In this document: piece after piece, positions 8,513 through 18,438 of the stretch
Layout of the letters: every line of letters begins with the position of its first letter
Position numbering within the stretch: the stretch's first letter is position 1
Source of the DNA: CAZSAT01 sp964604675
GTDB lineage: Bacteria; Myxococcota_A; UBA796; CAJQPC01
Length of the DNA stretch: 53,422 nucleotides
Assembly: GCA_964604675.1 (NCBI GenBank)
Contig: CAZSAT010000043.1
Coordinates: 1-53,422, forward strand
Direction of reading: 5' to 3'
Notes under the pieces: model-generated
The model's database searches: none
The model's input: only the letters and a program-made list of their open reading frames with translations
Told to the model about the DNA's origin: nothing
Position numbers and translations under genes: made by a program

Positions 8513-9441
8513 CCCGTGTCCCCGGTGTCGCGTGCGAAGCCGCAGTGCTGGAGCAGCTCCTCATTGTCCCACCGAGGCCCGGTGTCGCACCAGGAGGTGT
8601 TGTAGTGGTCGGAGGCCCAGCAGTCCTCCGCTTGCTCGACGGGGTCGAACTGGCTGCAGGGTGCGGTGGTGAAGGTGGCTCGGAGAGGTTCGACGTGCGG
8701 CATGGGGATCGTGTTGGCCGACGGCGCCGGAATGTCTCGGACCTCCCAGACGTACGTGGTCTCCGGATCGAGCCCTCCGAGTGGACAGATGGTGATGGTC
8801 TCCTGGTCGTAGTCGTAGATCCAGGCGATGGGCACGGTCTCACCGTCGGGGCCCGTGACCGTGGTCCACTCGTCCGCGCCAGGGGCGTGTTCGGGGTGGT
8901 CCATCGGCCAGCCGGCGACCTGGTCCGTCGTGAGCGGTCGGTTCGGGTCCCAGTTCTGCTCGCCACCGCAAGGGACGTGGGGCGGGGGAAGCCACACCTG
9001 GCTCGTCAGGCAGGCGGCGGCCGCCACGGGGAGCGCCCACGTCCGGTACCTCGCGCGTCGCCAGCACAGCCGAGCCAGGAAGAGCGCGGGCAGGACGATG
9101 AGATCGCCGACATCCGCGACGTGGGGAGAGCCACCCAACAGGAGCCGGACCGTGTCCCCAAGCGGCGGCCAGAGCTGGAGCGTGGTGTAGGTCGCCGCGG
9201 TCGTCGCGAGAGCGATCCCGGGCACCCGCCGCACGTCGAGCCGGGTGAGCACCAGCACGGACGCGCACACGGTAGGCGCGATGACCAGCCAGGCCACGTC
9301 GGACAGCTTCCCCGTCAAGAACCCGGGATGGAGCTCCTTGAGCACGAGATCGTTGAGCAGCAGGCCGGCGATGGCCGCCAGGCAGAGGGGGTGCGAGGGC
9401 CCCCTCCGGAGGTCGTCTCGCGTGGGCGACCGGCCATGCAT
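8506..9441 (-). CDS. Membrane protein with C-terminal extracytoplasmic domain
   Basis: 311 residues from ATG 9441. Roughly four hydrophobic helices lie in the first 150 residues (PLCLAAIAGLLLNDLVLK; VAWLVIAPTVCASVLVL; GIALATTAATYTTLQLW; ALPVAAAACLTSQVWLPPP). The segment LKELHPGFLTGKLSDVAWL is a pattern I have seen in myxobacterial hypothetical membrane proteins. The remaining ~150 residues are a Trp/Cys-rich exported domain ending CGFARDTGDTGW. The function is not known. The overlap with the next gene implies coupled translation. Confidence 0.65.
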   Translation of the reverse strand: MHGRSPTRDDLRRGPSHPLCLAAIAGLLLNDLVLKELHPGFLTGKLSDVAWLVIAPTVCASVLVLTRLDVRRVPGIALATTAATYTTLQLWPPLGDTVRLLLGGSPHVADVGDLIVLPALFLARLCWRRARYRTWALPVAAAACLTSQVWLPPPHVPCGGEQNWDPNRPLTTDQVAGWPMDHPEHAPGADEWTTVTGPDGETVPIAWIYDYDQETITICPLGGLDPETTYVWEVRDIPAPSANTIPMPHVEPLRATFTTAPCSQFDPVEQAEDCWASDHYNTSWCDTGPRWDNEELLQHCGFARDTGDTGW

Positions 9442-9533
9442 GGAGGCAGGATAGTCGACGTGCAGTCCGTGGCGAAGAAGCTCGCTTCGACGGGCGTTTC
9501 GGGGCTACGCTCGTGACCTCATGGAGGTGAGGG

Positions 9534-10358
9534 GTGCTCTTCCTGCTTGCGGTGGCCGCCGCGGAGCCGTCAGGGACCTACCAGGTCGACGTGACGGCCT
9601 CCTTCCCCGATGGCACGCCCGCCGCGGGGCTGTTCGCCGCGGGGCATGTGAAGAAGCTGGTAGAGCTCGACGACGATGGCCGAGCGGTCCTCGAGCTGAG
9701 CGGCTCGGACCGTGTCCGCATCTACGGCTGGACGAAGGCCCGGCACGGACCGGAGGTGAACGGCCCGACCAGCGTCCACTTCGACCTGCCCGAGCCCTGT
9801 TCGCTGGACCTCACGGTCGTGAACCGACGAGGCGCGCTCCTGGATGGTGGACTCTTCCTGTTCGTCGAGCACGACGAGGGCTACTTGGAGGGTACCTGGC
9901 CCGTCGAGGGAGGCCGCGCAGGGCTGCAGGTTCCGTGCGGGGTCGGCTCCTACGCAGTGCACGGTGGGCCGGAGCTTGCGGGCGAGCATGTCCCCGACGT
10001 GGACTTCCACGGCGACCTGGAGCGGGAGATCGTGCTGGTCGAGGGAGAGCTGCTCCGCGGCCAGGCCACGAACTGGCTGGGCCAGCCCATCGAGCGTGCG
10101 ACCGGTGGAGAGGCACTGTCGGCCCACGGCGTCACCGACGCCCAGGGCTTCTACGCCGTCCGCTTGAACCCCGATCAGGACCACCACCTTCGCTTCATGC
10201 GGGCCGGGCGGACCAGCTGCGCGACTGCTCCCACGGTGCACCTGCCGGCTGGCGAGCCCTTCCCCGAGACCCTGGACATCCAGCTCCCGCTGCCGGAACC
10301 GCGAGAGGGTTGGTGGGGCCGGGCGTGGCGTTCCTACGCGATGCCGCTGTTGTGCTGA
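9534..10358 (+). CDS. Exported protein with carboxypeptidase-regulatory-like repeats
   Basis: GTG at 9534, preceded by GGAGGTGAGG, gives MLFLLAVAAAEPSG, a short signal peptide. The 274-residue product has three beta-sandwich-like units with the pattern 'G..VD..G.A.L..P.G', e.g. SAHGVTDAQGFYAVRLNPDQ near residue 200, typical of carboxypeptidase regulatory-like (CarboxypepD_reg) folds that decorate cell-surface proteins. No catalytic motif. It stands alone, divergent from the membrane protein gene at 9441. Confidence 0.65.
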   Translation: MLFLLAVAAAEPSGTYQVDVTASFPDGTPAAGLFAAGHVKKLVELDDDGRAVLELSGSDRVRIYGWTKARHGPEVNGPTSVHFDLPEPCSLDLTVVNRRGALLDGGLFLFVEHDEGYLEGTWPVEGGRAGLQVPCGVGSYAVHGGPELAGEHVPDVDFHGDLEREIVLVEGELLRGQATNWLGQPIERATGGEALSAHGVTDAQGFYAVRLNPDQDHHLRFMRAGRTSCATAPTVHLPAGEPFPETLDIQLPLPEPREGWWGRAWRSYAMPLLC

Positions 10359-10359
10359 C

Positions 10360-10617
10360 GTGAAGCTCACCGGACGTCCTTCCATCGGTGACAGCAACTA
10401 CGACTTCGACGCGGGGACGAACGAGTGGGTCCGGGTCCGTGCCGTGGACGGGAGCGGGAACGCCTCCGACTGGAGTGCGTTCTCCGAGGTCCGGTCGTGT
10501 CGATGCGCAGGCGCTGGCCCTGCGGGGACGTCGACGTTCCTGCTGCTGTTGCCGGTGGCTCTGTGCAGGCGCGGAAGGCCTCACGAACGGTGGTGCGCCA
10601 CCCGCCGCTTGTCGTGA
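10360..10617 (+). pseudogene. C-terminal fragment of an Fn3-like / MYXO-CTERM protein
   Basis: The frame has no proper start, but residues ~20-75 read NEWVRVRAVDGSGNASDWSA, then SCRCAGAG, a hydrophobic stretch (TSTFLLLLPVALC) and RRGR. This is the same layout as the end of the protein at 2888 (EYWARARLLDASSNAGPW, Cys, hydrophobic helix, RCRR). It looks like the surviving 3' end of a paralogue whose 5' part was lost when the gene at 9534 came to lie next to it. The tail after RRGR overlaps the 3' end of the gene at 10581. Confidence 0.5.
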
Positions 10618-11156
10618 TGGGGGGCCAGGATGCCGTCGAGCTGCGGCCCGAGCAGGAGCACGTAGTGGCTGTCGTCCCTGCCGAAGCTCCGCACCTGCCA
10701 GGCGTCCGCCAGGGCGACGTCGAGCTCGACGTGGAAGATCTCCACGACCGGGGCGCCCTGGACCAGCCGTGAGAAGTCCGGCTGCTCCACCTCGATGCCG
10801 AGCTGAACGTCGGTCTCGCTGGTCGGCGAGGCGTGGAGGGAGAGCCGGTTTGGCACGGTCCGGTAGACGGTGCCGTCGTTCGAGCTGCTGATGTAGGGGA
10901 TGGCGATGTCCCGAACCATGATGCTCTCGTCACCAGGCTCCGCGACGAGCACTTGTCGCAGGACCACCTGCCCTCGCTTCTCCAGACGGTGGAGCTGTCG
11001 TGGGGAGAGCTCCACGTCACGCCAGCCCTGCTCGTGTCCCGCTGGTAGTGAGGCCATGTTCAGCGCCTCATCGTCCAGGCGAACGATGTGGACGTCCACG
11101 TAGACGGGTTTCGCCGCGTTCGCGTCGACGAGCGACAACAGGACGGACAGCATCAA
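10581..11156 (-). CDS. Exported protein of unknown function
   Basis: 191 residues from ATG 11156 with a short signal-like N-terminus (MMLSVLLSLVDANA). The mature part alternates strands and helices (VYVDVHIVRLDDEALNMASL; GQVVLRQVLVAEPGDESIMV; APVVEIFHVELDVALADAWQ). No Cys and no recognised motif. Divergent from the MopE/beta-helix lipoprotein across 147 bases. Confidence 0.5.
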   Translation of the reverse strand: MMLSVLLSLVDANAAKPVYVDVHIVRLDDEALNMASLPAGHEQGWRDVELSPRQLHRLEKRGQVVLRQVLVAEPGDESIMVRDIAIPYISSSNDGTVYRTVPNRLSLHASPTSETDVQLGIEVEQPDFSRLVQGAPVVEIFHVELDVALADAWQVRSFGRDDSHYVLLLGPQLDGILAPHHDKRRVAHHRS

Positions 11157-11303
11157 TGTCTCCTGGCTGGGGTGACTGTACCGTGCGAGCCCAAGCCCGA
11201 GGATGAGAGAGGCGTAGCGGATCGCCCGTGGGCGGGAGGAACGGATTCCTCGCCTTCAAGGCCGAAGAACCTGCTACCGTCCACGTGATTTGGGGAGGTA
11301 CGG

Positions 11304-13502
<2,199 letters not shown>

Positions 13503-13648
13503 GGTGTCGCTGGTGCCGCTCGCTTCGCCGAGTGACCCTCTAGCGCTGGCTCGTGGGCTCCGGTCGGGTTCAAGGCCTTTCGCTCGACCGGCGGCCCAGC
13601 GGTGGAGTTGGCTTGTGAAACCGACACGGACACCCCACACTGGTCCCG

Positions 13649-14399
13649 ATGCTCGTCAGCTGGCTGCTCGGATCCGCGTGGGCCATCGCGCCCGTGGGCT
13701 CCGTCCAGCGCCTGGCTGGAGGGAGCGACGAGCCCATCTTGGTGGAGCTGGCGGGATCGGCCACCGACAGCGATGTCGTGCTCATGCAGCGTGCCCTTGG
13801 GGGGGGGGTACCTCGTCCAGCTGGGGGAGGGGCCGGGCATCTGGAGGAGACGGGAAGCGGCCGGAGCCGCCTGTGCTGTGGAGGTGACCTACGAGGGCGC
13901 TGTCTGGCACGTCGACACGTCGGGTGCCTGCTTCGCGGGCGTGGTGACCCAGCGCGACCTGCTCGACGGTGTGCTCCCGACGCCGTCCCCGCGGCCCGTC
14001 AAGCGGATGGTGGACGAGCGCCATGCCCTCCCGGCGGAGCTTCTGGGCAGCGTGTTGCTCGCTGGTGTTGCAGGAGGGAGCACGGCACTGGTCCTCGGGC
14101 CCGTCGCGAGTGTCGTCATCGACGGGTCGAAGTGGCAGGGCGAACGGGTCATGGTCGTTCCAGGCGCCATCGTGGGAGCAGCTCTCCCTCCGGTGTGGGG
14201 CCACGGGCCGGACGCACGGCAGGCCTCGTACACTGGCGCGAGCCTTGGAGCTGCAGCCGGTGCGGCCATGGCAGCGTTTCTGGTCGCCGTGGACCCGGGA
14301 TCGGACATCCCACCGGCGGGCGTGGCCAGCCTCGTCATCGGGCCGGCGATCGGCGCGACGGTGGCGGCTCATCCGTTCTGGCGACGGGGGAGGCGGTGA
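13649..14399 (+). pseudogene. Exported Gly/Ala-rich protein interrupted at a G10 tract
   Basis: The ATG at 13649 starts LVSWLLGSAWA (signal-like), continuing in frame to the run of ten Gs at 13799-13808. The protein then continues in another frame from GYLVQLGEGPGIWRRR to the stop at 14399. The total length is one base more than a multiple of three, so nine Gs would give an intact 249-residue protein. The second half has two hydrophobic segments (GSVLLAGVAGGSTALVLGPV; TGASLGAAAGAAMAAFLVAV) suggesting a membrane protein. It is GTGA-coupled to the next gene. Unknown family. Confidence 0.55.
13799..13808. repeat. Poly-G tract (G10) inside a coding region
   Basis: Ten consecutive Gs lie exactly where the reading frame of the gene at 13649 changes. 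G tracts of this length are known both for slipped-strand phase variation and for base-calling or consensus error. Reads spanning the tract would decide. Confidence 0.8.
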
Positions 14400-15466
14400 A
14401 GGCGAGCAAGGCGATCCCGGTCCTCGGGGTAGTGGGCGCTCTGGCCGCCGCTCCTGCAGCGCATGCAGGGCGTCATGCGCTGGCGGGACTCCACTTCGTC
14501 TGGGGTCTTCCGGGAGGGCCTGGGGCCGCGGTCGTTCTGTGGGCGCCCGTCTTCGCGGAGCAGCCGCACCTGTCATGGGCGCCCTACGTGGCCCCTGTCT
14601 TCGAGGCGCGCTGGATCCGAGATGCGGGGGGGAGCGTCGCCGCGTCCGCTCGGTTGGGCTCGTGGAAGGTCGACAGGAGTTGCAGGCGCGACCCTATGGC
14701 CTCGATCGGCGCCGAGGTCGGCGTCCGGACCGCCCATGCGACGGGGCCGGGGGGTCAGATCGGCGTGCACGGACTGGTGGACCCACCCTCGTATGTGGGC
14801 CCGCTTCGGGACGCGGGAGCGCTGAGCGCGGGCCTACTGGTCGAACTGGACCCCGTGGCGGGGTGGGAAGCACGCGCCGTGACCGCCAGCCTGGGGCTGG
14901 ACGCGGCGTATTACGGCACCCCGGGTTCGTGCGTGATCGATGGCCGTCCGCTCCGGCATGGCTCAGGCCTGCTGCGGCCTCGAACCTCGAGCTCTGCTGG
15001 ACTCGACGAACTCGCGGCCACTTGGCTCCGTCGCGCGGCCGACGAGCAGGCGGCGGTCGGTGCCTTCCGCCGCCTCGCTCACGAACTCACCCAGCTCCAG
15101 GCGCCGCAGCGGCTGGTGCGCTGGGCGTTGCGCTGCGCCCGCGAGGAAGTCGGACACGCCGCGATGAGCCTGGTCATCGCCGTGCAGCACCACGGGGCCC
15201 CGCTTGCGCTCGGCACGCTCCCGGTCCCGGCGCGCCCCATGCGCACGCGACGCGGGTCGCTTCGACAGCTCGCCTTCGAAGCGCGCGTCGACGGGGTGGA
15301 CAACGAAGGGCGGGCGGCGGCTCAGTCCGAGCATGCCGCGGAGCGTCTTCGGGACCCCCTTCTGGCGACGGTGGAGCGCCACATCGCTCGTGAGGAGCGC
15401 GGACATGCCGCCTTCGCCGTGGAGGTGGTTCGGTGGTGTGCCGCGGAGCTCTCGGTCGGGTGCTAG
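14396..15466 (+). CDS. Exported beta-barrel-like protein fused to a ferritin-like domain
   Basis: GTG 14396 overlaps the previous stop (GTGA) and gives a signal peptide (VKASKAIPVLGVVGALAAAP). Residues ~25-185 are beta-rich with barrel-like strands (AAVVLWAPVFAEQPHLSWAP). From ~residue 185 (CVIDGRPLRHGSG) it becomes a four-helix ferritin-like domain: DEQAAVGAF, then EEVGH near 248, QSEHAAE, and EERGH near 332. This supplies two Glu and two ExxH motifs, a complete di-iron ligand set. Ferritin-like domains after a 'GRPL' segment are known in myxobacteria; the barrel-like half in front is unusual. 356 residues. Confidence 0.65.
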   Translation: MKASKAIPVLGVVGALAAAPAAHAGRHALAGLHFVWGLPGGPGAAVVLWAPVFAEQPHLSWAPYVAPVFEARWIRDAGGSVAASARLGSWKVDRSCRRDPMASIGAEVGVRTAHATGPGGQIGVHGLVDPPSYVGPLRDAGALSAGLLVELDPVAGWEARAVTASLGLDAAYYGTPGSCVIDGRPLRHGSGLLRPRTSSSAGLDELAATWLRRAADEQAAVGAFRRLAHELTQLQAPQRLVRWALRCAREEVGHAAMSLVIAVQHHGAPLALGTLPVPARPMRTRRGSLRQLAFEARVDGVDNEGRAAAQSEHAAERLRDPLLATVERHIAREERGHAAFAVEVVRWCAAELSVGC

Positions 15467-15647
15467 CGAGCTTCCGGCCGGCAGCAGGAGTTCCAGCGGC
15501 GAACCCCGAATCCGGGGCTGCTCCGTGCTCGGGAGTTTCCCGTCCTCGAGGTCGACATCCTCCTGGCAGCTGGGCGAGGCGTGCAGGGAGACGCCTTCGA
15601 GCGGGCCGGGTCACGTTGCGGCTCCCCCGACTTGTCTCTCGCGGCCC

Positions 15648-16193
15648 TCACAGGGCGTTTCGACACTTCGCCCCGAAATGGCCGGGGTCGTGACCCCAGG
15701 TCACGCAGTCCGCGTACACGTCAGCGCCGTCGTAGACCTTCAGGAGCCATGTGAGGCTGTTCTCGTCCTCGCACCAGAACAGCGTCGTGCCGCCCGACAC
15801 CAGGTCCTTCACGCTCGCCACGGTGTCGAGCTCCACGTACAGGTTCGTGCCGTCCGCAGGGGACGAGCTGTAAAGCGGGACGTAGTGCTCCTCTCCCCAT
15901 GGGCTGGAGGCACCTGTCTCTTCGAGCCACAGTTCACCGTAGTTGGCCCGTCCGGTCGTGTACGCGTCGATCCAGAAGCCGATGCTGTCGCAGTTGTGGC
16001 CCACCTGGGTGATCCACACCTCGTCACTCGCGGTGCCTGGCGTCGACGTGTCGATGGCTGAATCACCACCGCTGTCGAGGTCACTCGCCGAGTCCGTGTG
16101 CGCGCGCGGCGCCGAGTCCTGTTGGAGTGCCGTGTCGATGTCGACGGCTCTGTTCCAGGTCGAGCCACACGCAATCGTCATCCACACCAACAT
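15648..16193 (-). CDS. Lipoprotein, 181 aa
   Basis: Taking ATG 16193 gives MLVWMTIACGS, a minimal lipobox in the style of other genes here; a start at 16274 is also possible. A Ser/Thr/Asp-rich linker (~25-60) leads to a compact domain with three or four Cys (TQVGHNCDSIGFWIDAYTTG; DLVSGGTTLFWCEDENSLTW; YADCVTWGHDPGHFGAKCRN). The Trp/Tyr-rich strands suggest a small beta-sandwich. No family recognised. Convergent with the barrel-ferritin gene. Confidence 0.6.
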   Translation of the reverse strand: MLVWMTIACGSTWNRAVDIDTALQQDSAPRAHTDSASDLDSGGDSAIDTSTPGTASDEVWITQVGHNCDSIGFWIDAYTTGRANYGELWLEETGASSPWGEEHYVPLYSSSPADGTNLYVELDTVASVKDLVSGGTTLFWCEDENSLTWLLKVYDGADVYADCVTWGHDPGHFGAKCRNAL

Positions 16194-16264
16194 GCCAGCA
16201 AGGCTACACGGTGCAAGGGCGTGTGCGTTCGGCGAAGTGGCCGCAGCTACCGACAAGGGTTCGC

Positions 16265-16642
16265 TCAGCGACATCCGGTACGGCAATCGACCGCGAGGTC
16301 CCACTCGACTGTCGTCTGGCACTCGCCGGGAGAGAGCTCGCGCCAGCCGGGATCGAAGCAGGTCACCTGCTCACACTCGTCCATCGCCTCACGCAGCGCC
16401 TCGGGGGATGCGGTTGCAGTCGCAGGTGCAGGGTCTTCGCAGACGTTGCCCACGTAGCAGGCGACGGACACGCAGTCCGTCGGGTCGTCCTCGCAGGCTT
16501 GCGAGCGCTCGGCGAGGCCGGCGCAGAGCAGGTCCGCATCGCCGACCCAGGTGCGACCACACCCCACGATGCCCGCTGCCAGCACTCCCGCGGCCAGAGC
16601 CTGCACGGCGCCTCGCCAGCTCGGCCGGCGGGAGAGGGACAT
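16265..16642 (-). CDS. Cys-rich lipoprotein, paralogue of the one at 52437
   Basis: ATG 16642 overlaps the upstream stop (TGATG), so translation is coupled. The signal has a basic n-region and lipobox (GAVQALAAGVLAAGIVGC). The 125-residue protein has a conserved Cys grid: WVGDADLLCAGLAERSQAC, PTDCVSVACYVGNVC, EALREAMDECEQVTC, then a Trp and DLAVDCRTGC. The protein at 52437 shares this grid with the same spacing style. The Cys are probably disulphide-bonded in the envelope. Function unknown; the tight coupling suggests it acts with the 507-residue protein upstream. Confidence 0.7.
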   Translation of the reverse strand: MSLSRRPSWRGAVQALAAGVLAAGIVGCGRTWVGDADLLCAGLAERSQACEDDPTDCVSVACYVGNVCEDPAPATATASPEALREAMDECEQVTCFDPGWRELSPGECQTTVEWDLAVDCRTGCR

Positions 16643-18165
16643 CACAGCAGGTCTCGCAGCCACTCGGCCTTCATCGCGACGGTGGCACTGCCACAGGCTG
16701 CGTTCAGGGTCCCGCCTGCCGCCAGGATCTCGCGGACCCGCACCTGGCACGCTCCGATGTGGTCGTGCTCGATGGTGTCGAGGTCCCTGATCTCGAGCTC
16801 GATCGTTGGGCTCCCGTTGAAGAAGGGGTGCGTCGCGTGCCAGCTGTAGGTGGGGCGGCCGTTGTTCTGGATAGGCCCGAGGGTCCACGACGTTCCAGCG
16901 ATCGCGACGTGCAGGGACACGTCCGGCGCCAGGGGTAGGCCGGCGGTCAAGTCCTCGACCGCTTCGCCCACCGCTGCTCCGCCGCTCGTGCTCGACGTGG
17001 CCACGGTAGTGACCGCCGCCGCGGAGGCTCCAGCCAGCTCCGACAAGTCGGGATCCCAGGAGCTCCCGTCCGGCTTCGTCGGCTCGACCACCACCCCCTC
17101 GATCTCCAGTCGGAACCAGCCTGTTCCGGACGCCAGCCCCTCGGCACGCCTCGCCTCCACGTCGGCAGCCTGCAACTCGGCCGCCGTCCTGAGCGGTGGC
17201 GGCTCGGGGGCATCGGTGAGGGGTTCCTTCTTCGGCGACAGCCCGGCGAGCACTGGTTCCGACAGCTCGATCGAGTCGCGAGCGGCTTCGATGAGGGCGC
17301 GACGGACCTGCTCCAGCGCTCGGGGATCGCTCACAGCCGCTGCGGTCCAGGCTCCAGCCACGTCGTCGTCCCAGAGGCGGTCGTGCTCCGAGACCTTGAA
17401 CGTCGCCTTGCGGCGGGTCTCCCCTCCGACGATGTGGAGCTCGATCCGCTGGCGCCGCTCCCATCTCGCGGACCGTCGCCGACTGGCCTCGCGCACCGTG
17501 GCGACGCGTTCGAGGGTGATGGGGGTGGGGTCAGGCAGCAGCTCGAACCCGGTGGGAGCCACCACCGCCATCAGCTGTCGCAGCTCGTCGCCAGACATGG
17601 TCGTCCAGAGCCAGGTCAGGCGTTCCGACTCCGTCGCGCGCCAGCGAGCGGCCAGTGCTGGCCGGAGCCGGCTCTCCAGGCGGCGCGCTGCCTGATCGTC
17701 TGCGGCCCAGGTCGGCTCCGGCTTGTCGACCTCGTGGAGGCGTTGCTCAGCGACCGCGGTGACGGTCGGTGTGACCTCGCCGGTGGTGGCAACCTCGACG
17801 ATCAGGCGCTGCCGGGTCTGCCGAAACCACTCGCCCGACGCGTTGGTTCCTGCACTCGAGCCGAAGCGCCAGTCCGTCTCGAGGCGCTGCGGGAAGATGA
17901 CCGCGATCTCATGGTCTCGCGCGAGCACTTCGTGGGCAGCTGCGATGACGTCGCTCGGCTCGAGGTAGTACCGGCCGTCGTCGTCTGCTCGGGTCTCCAC
18001 CTCGCTGGCGAGTTGCTGGTCGTGCGCGACCAATGCTCGCTCGACTTTGGCGCGGGGGAACAGCCCGGCCGAGGCCGGGAGGGCCAGCCCGCACGCCACG
18101 AACACTGCCGTGCCTGTCCAGATCCTGAACGAGTCCAGCGCTGGCTTCAGTACCGAGCGGCTCAT
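16642..18165 (-). CDS. Large exported protein of unknown function, 507 aa
   Basis: ATG 18165 gives a signal peptide (SFRIWTGTAVFVACGLALPA); the frame runs on to 18375 but that extension is not protein-like. Residues ~30-380 are helical and charged (e.g. RAKVERALVAHDQQLASEVE), and ~390-430 carry an Ala/Ser linker. The last ~90 residues form a beta-sandwich reminiscent of a C2-like fold (LEIEGVVVEPTKPDGSSWDP; PTIELEIRDLDTIEHDHIGA). That last resemblance is an inference from pattern only. The gene is TGATG-coupled to the Cys-rich lipoprotein. Confidence 0.6.
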   Translation of the reverse strand: MSRSVLKPALDSFRIWTGTAVFVACGLALPASAGLFPRAKVERALVAHDQQLASEVETRADDDGRYYLEPSDVIAAAHEVLARDHEIAVIFPQRLETDWRFGSSAGTNASGEWFRQTRQRLIVEVATTGEVTPTVTAVAEQRLHEVDKPEPTWAADDQAARRLESRLRPALAARWRATESERLTWLWTTMSGDELRQLMAVVAPTGFELLPDPTPITLERVATVREASRRRSARWERRQRIELHIVGGETRRKATFKVSEHDRLWDDDVAGAWTAAAVSDPRALEQVRRALIEAARDSIELSEPVLAGLSPKKEPLTDAPEPPPLRTAAELQAADVEARRAEGLASGTGWFRLEIEGVVVEPTKPDGSSWDPDLSELAGASAAAVTTVATSSTSGGAAVGEAVEDLTAGLPLAPDVSLHVAIAGTSWTLGPIQNNGRPTYSWHATHPFFNGSPTIELEIRDLDTIEHDHIGACQVRVREILAAGGTLNAACGSATVAMKAEWLRDLL

Positions 18166-18438
18166 GCGACGACGGTAGCAGCGGCCGGCTTCGCAGGTGG
18201 TCCCGTCCTCGGCAGATTGGAGCCGAACAGGTTCTGAAGCTGCGATGTGGCTTCGTCGGCCTGGTGGTGTCGCGGCTTTACGTGTGAGACGGGAGACGTC
18301 AGCGCCGTGCAGGTCTGGACGCCCGATGGTGTACGCACCGGCCCCGTGCCGTTTCTTCTGCGCTGAGACCGTCACTTCGGCGGTGGAGCGACGACGGTGG
18401 CGCCCTTCTCATCGGTGCCGTTTCCCCGAACGGCCGGG

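Noticed and set aside
15500..15560. Hairpin CCCCG-AATC-CGGGG between convergent genes
   Set aside because: Only five pairs and no T run; too weak to call a terminator.
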